Of a stretch of DNA of 64,000 nt, positions 7,877 to 15,119 are shown piece by piece. Each line of letters starts with the position of its first letter. Position 1 is the first letter of the stretch. Source of the DNA: Taishania sp964580465 (GTDB lineage: Bacteria; Bacteroidota; Bacteroidia; Flavobacteriales_D; Crocinitomicaceae); contig CAZOKJ010000011.1 in NCBI GenBank assembly GCA_964580465.1, forward strand, positions 9,271 to 73,270. Direction: 5' to 3'. Both the position numbers and the translations under genes were made by a program. Under the pieces are notes generated by a model, which ran no database searches, had not been told where the DNA came from, and saw only the letters and a list, made by a program, of their open reading frames with translations.

Positions 7877-8128
7877 ATGAGATTAGTAAAAATTATTCCA
7901 CATAAACACTATAAAATTCAAGTGTTTCAATACAATGGGAAATACATTGTAAAAATTGAATTGGGACAATTTGAACAAACGTTTAAAATTGGAGAAACAG
8001 ACGTTTTTGAGTTGCAAGATGTTGTCAATATGATTACAGATGATTTGTTGAATAATTCGTTGCAACGTTTTGTTGAAATGCGTAAAGATTGGGAAGAGGC
8101 TTTTAAAAATAAAAATACAATTAAATAA
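7877..8128 (+). CDS. Small conserved-looking protein of unknown function
   Basis: An 83-residue soluble protein that I do not recognise. The first half looks like beta-strands (KIQVFQYNGKYIVKIELGQF) and the second half is helical and charged (VFELQDVVNMITDDLL, RFVEMRKDWEEAFKNK). There is no signal peptide, membrane segment or Cys cluster. Its stop overlaps the ATG of the next gene by one base (TAATG), so it is translationally coupled to the OmpH-like lipoprotein. The coupling and ordinary codon use support a real gene. Confidence 0.7.
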   Translation: MRLVKIIPHKHYKIQVFQYNGKYIVKIELGQFEQTFKIGETDVFELQDVVNMITDDLLNNSLQRFVEMRKDWEEAFKNKNTIK

Positions 8129-8721
8129 TGAAAAAATTAATGTTTGTTGGTGCATTGGCATTGACGTTGGTTGCTTGTAAATCTGAAAAAAAAGAAGATA
8201 AAAAAGAAGAAGTAGCACCAGTTCACACAGCAGCAGCTGCAGTAGATGGCGGTGTTAAAATCGCATTTTATGTATTGGATTCTGTTGCAGAAACTTTTGA
8301 AGTATACAAAAAAGAAAACGAAACTTTTGAAAAAGAAGGGCAACAATTACAAAACCAATTGATTGCTATGCAAAAAGAAATGGAGCGTGTTTATAGAGAG
8401 TATGAAACAGGTGCGAAACAGCAAATTTTGACACCCAATCAAATGGCTAACTATGAACAAAAAATAGGTTCTTTGCAACAAAAGATAGCTGAGTTTCAAA
8501 ATAATAAAATGGGAGCTTTTCAACAGCGCCAAATTGAAGCTACAACTGCTATTCAAAATAAAATCAATAAATACAGCGAAGAATTTTGTAGAGAAAATAA
8601 AATTGATTTGTTGTTGGTAAGCGGAACAGGTTCACAAGTTGGCTATGGAAATCCGTCTATGGATATGACAGTGAAATTTGTTGAATTTATGAATGAGAAA
8701 GAAAAATCAGTAGGAAAATAG
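8128..8721 (+). CDS. OmpH/Skp-family protein predicted to be a lipoprotein
   Basis: A 197-residue protein with a lipoprotein signal peptide: MKKLMFVGALALTLVAC, lipobox LVAC with Cys17. A Lys/Glu-rich linker follows (residues 18-30), then a beta segment (VKIAFYVLDSVAETFEVYK) and a long coiled-coil (about 65-150) rich in Gln, Lys and Glu, and a final LLLVSGTGSQVGYGNPSMDMT strand region. That strand-coiled coil-strand order is the Skp/OmpH chaperone layout. Skp normally is a soluble periplasmic trimer guiding outer-membrane proteins; lipid anchoring would tether the chaperone. Function is inferred from fold. Confidence 0.8.
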   Translation: MKKLMFVGALALTLVACKSEKKEDKKEEVAPVHTAAAAVDGGVKIAFYVLDSVAETFEVYKKENETFEKEGQQLQNQLIAMQKEMERVYREYETGAKQQILTPNQMANYEQKIGSLQQKIAEFQNNKMGAFQQRQIEATTAIQNKINKYSEEFCRENKIDLLLVSGTGSQVGYGNPSMDMTVKFVEFMNEKEKSVGK

Positions 8722-8727
8722 TTTGAA

Positions 8728-9279
8728 ATGCTTGTAGCTCAACAAAAATTAGAAGAAAATATTGCCGAATACATCCTTTATATGTATCAAATTGAGGATG
8801 TAATTCGTGCGTGCAATTTTGATATTGATGTAATCATTAATCAAATAGTGCGTCCTCAATTGCCCGATGAATCTTTTTTACCGCAATACATTAAATGGTA
8901 CAAAGAGTTAATTAGAGATATGCAAGATCAACGCATTACTAAAACGGGGCATTTGCTGGATTTGAATGAAATTTTAGTTGAACTAAGTTTTTTACATAAC
9001 ACACTAGTTACGCAACCGGGAGAAAATAAATACAAAGCGTTGGTGGATGCAGCTCAACCAAATATCCAAGAGTTCAAACAAAAGTCAAATTTGAAAGATA
9101 AAAATGACATTGAACTGTTATTTGGTGCTATGTACATGAAATTGTTGATGCGTTTACAAAAGAAAGAAATTTCTCCTGAAACAGAAGAAGCTTTTGATTC
9201 CATGCGAATTATGTTGGCTTATCTTTCTCAAATGTATCACAAAATGAAAAATGGTGATATGGACTTTTTGTACAATTAA
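8728..9279 (+). CDS. DUF4924 family protein
   Basis: A 183-residue, nearly all-helical cytoplasmic protein. The N-terminus (QQKLEENIAEYILYMYQIED, then IRACNFDID) and the YKELIRDMQDQRITKTGHL block are what I associate with DUF4924, a Bacteroidota family without known function. It has no signal peptide or membrane helix. It starts 6 nt after the OmpH-like gene, so the 7877-9279 genes probably form one transcript. Confidence 0.75.
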   Translation: MLVAQQKLEENIAEYILYMYQIEDVIRACNFDIDVIINQIVRPQLPDESFLPQYIKWYKELIRDMQDQRITKTGHLLDLNEILVELSFLHNTLVTQPGENKYKALVDAAQPNIQEFKQKSNLKDKNDIELLFGAMYMKLLMRLQKKEISPETEEAFDSMRIMLAYLSQMYHKMKNGDMDFLYN

Positions 9280-9315
9280 TTATGTTTTTTTTCGTTAATA
9301 GAATAAAACAAAAGA

Positions 9316-9792
9316 ATGGAACAGTTAAGCATCTCATACGAACGTTTTGATTCTTGGAAAGAATTGCCCGAAAAAGATCAAATGTTGGTGCAAGATGCAA
9401 TTGCTATTTCCCAAAAAGCATATAGTCCTTATTCCAAATTTAAGGTCGGTGCTGTTGTTGTTTTAGACGATGGAACTGTGCTTAAAGGTAACAATCAAGA
9501 AAATGCTTCTTTTTCGTTAACAATCTGTGCTGAACGGGTTGCTTTTTCATTTGCAAAGGCAAATCATCCTGATAAAGAGGTTGTTAAAATGATTGTTGTT
9601 GCTGATGGAAGTTCTATTTCCAACGATTATTTCTTTTCTCCTTGTGGTGCATGTAGGCAGACGATGTTAGAAGTTGAAGCACAACAAAAAACACCAATGG
9701 AATTGCTGATTGTGAACACCAATGGTTTAACTCTTCGCTTGACATCAGCAAAAGATTTATTACCCTTTTCATTTTTACTTGACCATGAATAA
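9316..9792 (+). CDS. cdd: Cytidine deaminase
   Basis: A 158-residue zinc enzyme that deaminates cytidine and deoxycytidine to uridine forms in pyrimidine salvage. SPYSKFKVGAVVV (about residue 38) binds substrate; the catalytic HAE-equivalent is TICAERVAF, with Cys in the zinc-ligand position as in the tetrameric class, and SPCGACRQTMLE gives the two remaining Cys ligands. Length and motifs fit the homotetrameric type. The final codons overlap the next gene by 8 nt (ATGAATAA). Confidence 0.93.
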   Translation: MEQLSISYERFDSWKELPEKDQMLVQDAIAISQKAYSPYSKFKVGAVVVLDDGTVLKGNNQENASFSLTICAERVAFSFAKANHPDKEVVKMIVVADGSSISNDYFFSPCGACRQTMLEVEAQQKTPMELLIVNTNGLTLRLTSAKDLLPFSFLLDHE

Positions 9793-10552
9793 ATTAACTT
9801 TCCTTTTTCTTAGTCTTACTATGTTCGCTTGCACGAATAGTAAAAAACTCGTGGATAATTTATCCGAAAGTAATGCGATAAATTGGGAATTTGGTCAAGT
9901 TAAAGCGTTAGACTTATATTCTGCTCAATCGACAGACACCACTATTGCAAGTATCGAATATACACTATTACCACAAAACGATGTGTTAAAACCACTGGTA
10001 GATTCATTGATTCGAGTTCATTTAGGAGACGAAAGCAAAGAGAATATCACTAAACTTTATTTGCAAAATGTTGTTAATGAGTTTATTCGAGAATATAAAG
10101 AGTTTAAAAATTCAGAAGAATCTTACCTAACATCTTGGTATTATCATTCATCCATTGATTTATGTGAGGTAAAGAAAAATTATTTGAAAGTAGATTTGAA
10201 TACAGAATTGTACACTGGAGGTGCACATGGAAACCGAATGGTGAACCATTACATGATAAAAAAAGTATCGCAACAAACCATTACGCTAAAAGATATTTGT
10301 ACGGACATTACCTTGCTTACAAAATTAGCGGAAATAAAATTTAGAAAATTTGTCGAAATTGATACAGTAGCTGATTTGAATGAAAATGGATTCTGGTTTA
10401 CTGACAATCGTTTTTATTTGCCAGAAAATTTTTATTTTGACGAAGAAGGTTTAACTTTTGTTTTCAACCAATATGAAGTAGCTCCTTATGTATATGGATT
10501 GATTTACATCGAATTCAATTGGAATGAAATCAATTCAATCGTTAAGATTTAG
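9785..10552 (+). CDS. DUF3298-containing lipoprotein
   Basis: From ATG 9785 it has 255 residues. MNKLTFLFLSLTMFAC gives a lipobox with Cys16, so export and lipid attachment are expected. The C-terminal half carries LYTGGAHGNRMVNHYMIKK followed by ITLKDICTD, the pattern of the DUF3298 domain (also found in RsiV-type proteins). Function in Bacteroidota is unknown. A TTG two codons upstream (9779) is possible, but the ATG is favoured. It overlaps cdd by 8 nt and ends in an 11-nt convergent overlap with the next minus-strand gene. Confidence 0.78.
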   Translation: MNKLTFLFLSLTMFACTNSKKLVDNLSESNAINWEFGQVKALDLYSAQSTDTTIASIEYTLLPQNDVLKPLVDSLIRVHLGDESKENITKLYLQNVVNEFIREYKEFKNSEESYLTSWYYHSSIDLCEVKKNYLKVDLNTELYTGGAHGNRMVNHYMIKKVSQQTITLKDICTDITLLTKLAEIKFRKFVEIDTVADLNENGFWFTDNRFYLPENFYFDEEGLTFVFNQYEVAPYVYGLIYIEFNWNEINSIVKI

Positions 10553-11003
10553 CTAAATTGTTCTTTGCTTCTTTCAAGCATTTTTTCACTTTCTTTTCAT
10601 GTTTAGCGCGCTCTTCAGGTGTACGGTTTCCGTCCATTCCTAAGAAAGCCTGACATTTTGTTGATACAAACTCAAAACGTTCTAACAACTTTTCAGCTTC
10701 AGGACTTTCAAAATCGGTCATTTTTTTGATAGCTCGATCAATTGAATCATTCGCAACAACACATTGACAAAAATCCCATTGTTCACCATATTTTTTTTCA
10801 ATTTTGGACAAATTCTCCTTAGCTTCTTTTATTTCATGTGCTTTTTTAGTGGTGTCGGCTACAAATGGATTGTTTGTTTCAAGAGAGTCTTCAGCAACTT
10901 GTTCTTCCTCGTGTTGGTTAATAGGTTCACTTGTTACCTCATTTTTACATGCGCTAAGCATAATAAAAAAGGTAATTAAAGTGAATGTAATGTTAATTTT
11001 CAT
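10542..11003 (-). CDS. Lipoprotein of unknown function
   Basis: A 153-residue protein with a lipoprotein signal (MKINITFTLITFFIMLSAC, Cys19). An acidic low-complexity linker (HEEEQVAEDSLETNN) follows, then a helical domain with three Cys in YGEQWDFCQCVVANDSID, STKCQAF and KKCLKEAKNN, spaced so that disulfides in the periplasm are plausible. I have seen WDFCxCVVxNDSI-like proteins in Bacteroidota but know no function for them. Its 3' end overlaps the 3' end of the DUF3298 gene by 11 nt, with no terminator between them. Confidence 0.75.
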   Translation of the reverse strand: MKINITFTLITFFIMLSACKNEVTSEPINQHEEEQVAEDSLETNNPFVADTTKKAHEIKEAKENLSKIEKKYGEQWDFCQCVVANDSIDRAIKKMTDFESPEAEKLLERFEFVSTKCQAFLGMDGNRTPEERAKHEKKVKKCLKEAKNNLAKS

Positions 11004-11013
11004 TTTTTGGCAA

Positions 11014-11021
11014 TATCTTTG
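11014..11021 (+). promoter_or_regulatory. Putative -7 element for the DUF4294 gene
   Basis: TATCTTTG matches TAnnTTTG, 35 nt before the ATG at 11057. No -33 TTG lies at the usual distance. Confidence 0.4.
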
Positions 11022-11056
11022 ATAGAATCGTTATAGAATGTAAAGATAAGAATAAA

Positions 11057-11755
11057 ATGTTACACAAACTTCTTCCTTTAATATTTCTTGTGTTTGGGTT
11101 ATCAAACTCCTATTCTCAAGAAACAGATTCAACTATAGTTTACAAAGAGTTGAATGAAATCGTTGTGAATCGTTTTTACAAACAAGCATATAATTCTGAG
11201 TTAGCTCGTTTAAAACGGGTATATCCCATGGCCTTAAAAGCCAAAGCAATAATGGATGAATATGAAAAAGAAATTGAAGATTTGGATTCTCGGAGACAAG
11301 AACGGAAATATTCAAAAAAAATGCTGAACTACTTGAAAGATGAATTTACATACTCTATTCGAGATTTATATACCAGTGAAGGTCGCTTGTTGCTGCAATT
11401 AATTCACAGAGAAACAGGTAAAACGGCTGATGAAATTATTGAACAAGCAGTAGGGAAGGCGACAGCTTTTACTTATCGCACAATGGCTAAAATGTTCCAT
11501 CAAGATTTGCGTTCAACCTATAATCCTGAAACAACTAATTATTACACGGAAATTGTAATTAGTGACATTCTAACTGAAAAAATTCCTTTTGTTGTTGAAA
11601 TGGAAAAAATGACAAAAGAAGCATTTAAAGAATCCATGAAAAAATACCGAGAAGACAGGAAAAAAGCGCGACTAAAAGCTAAAGAACATCAAAAAAAGGT
11701 CAAAGAAGATGAGAAAAAAGCAAAAAAAGAAGCAAAAAAGATAAAAAATGAGTGA
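11057..11755 (+). CDS. DUF4294 domain-containing exported protein
   Basis: A 232-residue protein with a signal peptide ending near SNSYSQ (residue 21). The DUF4294 core starts at VVNRFYKQAYNSELARLKRVYPMALKAK and runs through YLKDEFTYSIRDLYTSEGRLLLQLIHRETG and TAFTYRTMAKMFHQDLRSTYNP. The last 40 residues are a very Lys-rich tail with KKAK/KKEAKK runs. Function is unknown; the family is restricted mainly to Bacteroidota. Some of the Lys tail could bind nucleic acid or membrane, but that is speculation. Confidence 0.85.
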   Translation: MLHKLLPLIFLVFGLSNSYSQETDSTIVYKELNEIVVNRFYKQAYNSELARLKRVYPMALKAKAIMDEYEKEIEDLDSRRQERKYSKKMLNYLKDEFTYSIRDLYTSEGRLLLQLIHRETGKTADEIIEQAVGKATAFTYRTMAKMFHQDLRSTYNPETTNYYTEIVISDILTEKIPFVVEMEKMTKEAFKESMKKYREDRKKARLKAKEHQKKVKEDEKKAKKEAKKIKNE

Positions 11756-11883
11756 TTTTTGATTGATTTTGAATAAAATTGAATAATTGATTTTTTTGCT
11801 GGAATGAAAGGTTTGTAAACTAATCTAAATTATTCAATAGGACAATTAACACAAAGCTTTGTCCGTTTGGCGATTTTTTGTTT

Positions 11884-11911
11884 TTGAAAGCTTATTTTTT
11901 CGGTATATTTG
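11884..11911 (+). promoter_or_regulatory. Putative promoter of the histidine-kinase/response-regulator operon
   Basis: TTG at 11884-11886, a 17-nt spacer and a perfect TATATTTG at 11904-11911, ending 4 nt before ATG 11916. This argues against the longer frame that starts at TTG 11859, upstream of the promoter. Confidence 0.7.
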
Positions 11912-11915
11912 TTTT

Positions 11916-12983
11916 ATGGATCAGAAAATTCCTATACAACAACTGTATAAATTCAGTTTTAAATTTTCCTTGTTCATTATGCTAACTGCTTTTGTTAGTA
12001 TTTATGTCATGGAAAATGACTTGAAGATTGTTTTATTTAGAACATTCATGGCATTTTTGCACTTTTATTTTTGCTTTTTAATCAATGTAGAATTGTACAA
12101 AATTTGGTTGCGCAAAAAAGCGGAAGTCAACGAAAAAATGAAATTCATCGTTGGTTTGTTAGTAACCATTGTTATTTTTAGTATCACAACATTTACCACA
12201 CAAAAATTAATAGAACTAAACATTCTTCCTCAAGAGTTATTAAAAGAAAAAATGGCAGTTGTTTATACAACGTGGAAAGTTCTTTTATACATTCCATTTT
12301 TATCGTTTGTCATCTTTTCATCAGTTCAATTTTTTCATGGATTTATTATTTTAGCTCATAATACCCGCTTAACAGAGCTTGAAATCGTACGGTTGAAATC
12401 AGCGAATATGGAAACAAATAACCAATTGTTGAAACAGCAAATTCAACCACATTTCCTTTTCAATGCACTCAATACGCTCAAGTCACTCATTAAAAAGCAA
12501 CCAACCATTGCTGAGGATTATTTGATTCATTTATCTGATTTTTTAAGAGCTTCTTTGTCCAGCCATCAAACAGATACAGTTACCATTGAAGAAGAATTAA
12601 AATTATGCGATAATTACATGAATATGCAATCCATTCGATTTGGTGAAACTTTAAAATATGAAGTAAACGTGCCTGGATGTTATTTGACAAACTATAAAAT
12701 CCCTTACTTCTCATTGCAACCTTTGTTGGAAAACGCAATCAAACACAACGAATTAACAAAACAATATCCACTCACCATTCAAATTTTTGTTGACAATAAT
12801 TATTTGATAGTCAGTAACAATTTGCGTAAAAAGAAACACGTAGAAACATCTACTCAAAATGGTTTGTCGAACTTAAATGAACGTTACCGCATTTTGTTCA
12901 ATGAGTCGATTGTTATTAGCGAAACGGAAAATGAATTTAAAGTTGGATTAAAATTAATTGAAAATGAACGTAGTAATCATTGA
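11916..12983 (+). CDS. LytS/YehU-type sensor histidine kinase
   Basis: A 355-residue membrane kinase. About four hydrophobic helices occupy the first 150 residues with little periplasmic loop, so any signal is likely sensed in or near the membrane. The His_kinase (PF06580-type) box is LLKQQIQPHFLFNALNTLKS with the phospho-acceptor His in PHFLFN, followed by the ATP-binding N-box PLLENAIKHN and a G-box region NGLSNLNERYRILF. It pairs with the LytTR regulator whose start overlaps its end by 20 nt. Ligand and target genes are unknown. Confidence 0.9.
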   Translation: MDQKIPIQQLYKFSFKFSLFIMLTAFVSIYVMENDLKIVLFRTFMAFLHFYFCFLINVELYKIWLRKKAEVNEKMKFIVGLLVTIVIFSITTFTTQKLIELNILPQELLKEKMAVVYTTWKVLLYIPFLSFVIFSSVQFFHGFIILAHNTRLTELEIVRLKSANMETNNQLLKQQIQPHFLFNALNTLKSLIKKQPTIAEDYLIHLSDFLRASLSSHQTDTVTIEEELKLCDNYMNMQSIRFGETLKYEVNVPGCYLTNYKIPYFSLQPLLENAIKHNELTKQYPLTIQIFVDNNYLIVSNNLRKKKHVETSTQNGLSNLNERYRILFNESIVISETENEFKVGLKLIENERSNH

Positions 12984-13716
12984 AGATGAGCAATTAACAG
13001 CTGATGATTTAATGGATGTGTTGCACGAAATTAATCCTTCAATTACGGTGATTAAACATCTTTCCAGTGTGCAAGAAGGATTAGATTATTTTACCAATGA
13101 AAATGATGACATTGATTTGATTTTTAGTGACATTCAATTAGGAGATGGCCTTAGTTTTGAATTGTTTAAGCGTGTAACTGTTACAGCTCCAATTGTGTTT
13201 TGCACGGCATTTGATGAATATGCCATCGAAGCTTTTAAATCCAATGGTATCGACTATATTTTGAAGCCTTTTTCTACCAATGATGTACGAAAAGCATTAG
13301 AGCGATACAAACAATTAGAAGAAACGTTTACATCAAAACTTCAGCAAGTTGCCGATGCGATTGAGGAAAATACACATCAACAATCTGTTCTGGTTTACCA
13401 CAAAGAAAAAATTATTCCTATACCGTTGAATACTATTTCACTGGCCTATATCCGAAACGAAATGGTTTACCTACGCACTTTTGATGGTGAATCGTATCAC
13501 ATTAATAAAAGTTTGGATGAATTAGATCATATGTTGGGAGCTAATTTTTACAGAGCTAACCGACAGCACATTGTCAACCGTCAATCTGTTAAAGATGTGA
13601 CTACATTTTTGACGCGAAAGTATTTGGTTAACTTGAATTTTCCATACCAAGAACAAATCATCGTTAGCAAAGAAAAAATGACGTCTTTTTTGAGGTGGTT
13701 GAATGCAAGTGTTTAG
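12964..13716 (+). CDS. LytTR-family response regulator
   Basis: A 250-residue regulator from ATG 12964. The receiver domain has the acidic pair EDE near residue 8, phospho-acceptor Asp in LIFSDIQLGDG (near residue 57), Thr/Ala in VFCTAFDEYAIEAF and Lys in YILKPFS. The C-terminal LytTR DNA-binding domain spans about residues 145-250 (IPIPLNTISLAYIRNEMVYL to YRANRQHIVNRQSV). LytTR proteins bind DNA through beta-strands. It is translationally coupled to the kinase. The gene ends 10 nt from the convergent Nudix gene. Confidence 0.92.
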   Translation: MNVVIIEDEQLTADDLMDVLHEINPSITVIKHLSSVQEGLDYFTNENDDIDLIFSDIQLGDGLSFELFKRVTVTAPIVFCTAFDEYAIEAFKSNGIDYILKPFSTNDVRKALERYKQLEETFTSKLQQVADAIEENTHQQSVLVYHKEKIIPIPLNTISLAYIRNEMVYLRTFDGESYHINKSLDELDHMLGANFYRANRQHIVNRQSVKDVTTFLTRKYLVNLNFPYQEQIIVSKEKMTSFLRWLNASV

Positions 13717-13726
13717 TTGAAGAAAA

Positions 13727-14365
13727 CTACTCATTCTCAAAAAGCATGGATTTTAACTCGCTTAAAATAATGGCTGTAGCACCCCAAACTACTTTTTGTT
13801 GAATGTCAAAATAAGGCACGTTTTTTAGTGTAACTCCCTTGTTAATAGGGATGTTTGTGTGTTTTATTAATGATTCATTTTTTAAATCATCGAGTTGGAA
13901 TTGAATGATTTCTGCAACCTCTCTGTCGTTTGGCAAATACAACTGCGGTTTTTCACAATAATACAAGTGAGGGGTAACGGTAAATCGACTAACAGGAATG
14001 AATAATTCAGTTAAAGCTCCTAAGTGATTATCTTCGCATAAGTTCCATCCGATTTCCTCTTGTGTTTCCCTTCTTGCTGTATATTCTAAGTTGGGGTCAC
14101 TTTTTTCTAATTTTCCTCCTGGAAAACTAATCTGTCCACCGTGTGATCCATCATAAGGAGGGCGTTGTATTAAAATAGTATTGATTTGATTTTCAACAGG
14201 AAAACAAACGACAGCAACAGCAGAAGGGTTATAAGTGTCAATGTCAGGAACTTCATCTCTTGTTAGTGCACGATTTTGAGGAGCTAATCGTTTGTGTGCT
14301 TCTATTCCAGGCAATTGCTTAAAAAAAGCGGTGTCTGTTCGCTTTAAAAATTCGTCAATGGTCAT
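13727..14365 (-). CDS. Nudix hydrolase, coenzyme A pyrophosphatase-like
   Basis: A 212-residue enzyme of the subfamily that cleaves CoA and related dinucleotides to 4'-phosphopantetheine and 3',5'-ADP. The CoA-type motif upstream of the Nudix box is visible (LIQRPPYDGSHGGQISFPGG), followed by the Nudix core GGKLEKSDPNLEYTARRET and QEEIGW with the metal-binding Glu residues. The start ATG overlaps the stop of the upstream lipoprotein gene by one base (TAATG), so they are coupled. Confidence 0.87.
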   Translation of the reverse strand: MTIDEFLKRTDTAFFKQLPGIEAHKRLAPQNRALTRDEVPDIDTYNPSAVAVVCFPVENQINTILIQRPPYDGSHGGQISFPGGKLEKSDPNLEYTARRETQEEIGWNLCEDNHLGALTELFIPVSRFTVTPHLYYCEKPQLYLPNDREVAEIIQFQLDDLKNESLIKHTNIPINKGVTLKNVPYFDIQQKVVWGATAIILSELKSMLFENE

Positions 14366-14967
14366 TATTGAATGGATTTAACGATGTTTAAAAAATCATT
14401 GTGAAAATAACTTATTGTGTTTTCAAAGCCAATTAATTGCAATAAAAAATAATGATTTTTGTACTCACAAACAGTAAATAGTTGAAGTACCTTGTCAGAA
14501 TAAGTATCACCTAAAGCAGTGCGTATCCATCCAGTTTTTCCAGTGTATTTATCTATAGGATCCATCTCAGAAAGGTAAAAACCAGTGTTAACAGCAGTAA
14601 ATTCATTTGTAAAACAGATAAGCAGGTTTTTACTGTTTGGTTCATTGATTTTATGGCTTTCACAAATTTGTCTAGCTTCTTCTTTTGTAAATTGATCAAT
14701 GGAAAAATGGAGTGAGTAGCCATTTTTCGCCGATAAGTTTAAAGATCCTGAGGCCGGTGATTTATAGGAAAACTGTTCGTATAATTCTTCACTAAATAAC
14801 ACTGGGATTCCAATTCTAATTGCACCAAAATCACGGTGTTTTATTGAAGTAAAATTCATGTTGTTAGCTTCAATTTTTTGCCTTGTTAACTCACTGTCTC
14901 TATCATTGTAAACACAAGCAGATAATGAGAAAAGGAGCAAGAATAAAATATACCATTGATTTTTCAT
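14365..14967 (-). CDS. Lipoprotein of unknown function
   Basis: A 200-residue protein with a clear lipoprotein signal (MKNQWYILFLLLFSLSAC, Cys18). The mature part mixes strands and helices (IRIGIPVLFSEELYEQFSYK, YFLLQLIGFENTISYFHNDF) and resembles nothing I can name. It is the first gene of a two-gene minus-strand unit with the Nudix hydrolase. Lipid attachment suggests envelope location, whereas the partner is cytoplasmic, so a functional link is unclear. Confidence 0.72.
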   Translation of the reverse strand: MKNQWYILFLLLFSLSACVYNDRDSELTRQKIEANNMNFTSIKHRDFGAIRIGIPVLFSEELYEQFSYKSPASGSLNLSAKNGYSLHFSIDQFTKEEARQICESHKINEPNSKNLLICFTNEFTAVNTGFYLSEMDPIDKYTGKTGWIRTALGDTYSDKVLQLFTVCEYKNHYFLLQLIGFENTISYFHNDFLNIVKSIQ

Positions 14968-15119
14968 GTAAAGTTGGTTGCTTTTGCATTGTAGGGTTAA
15001 AATTAATCATTTTTTTCAATCCATTCGTCTGTAATTGTTACTTTTTTGTTAAAAGCGATACTTAATAACTTCGAACTTATTAAAATAATGTATCTTCGTA
15101 AGTTAAATTAAAAACATAC

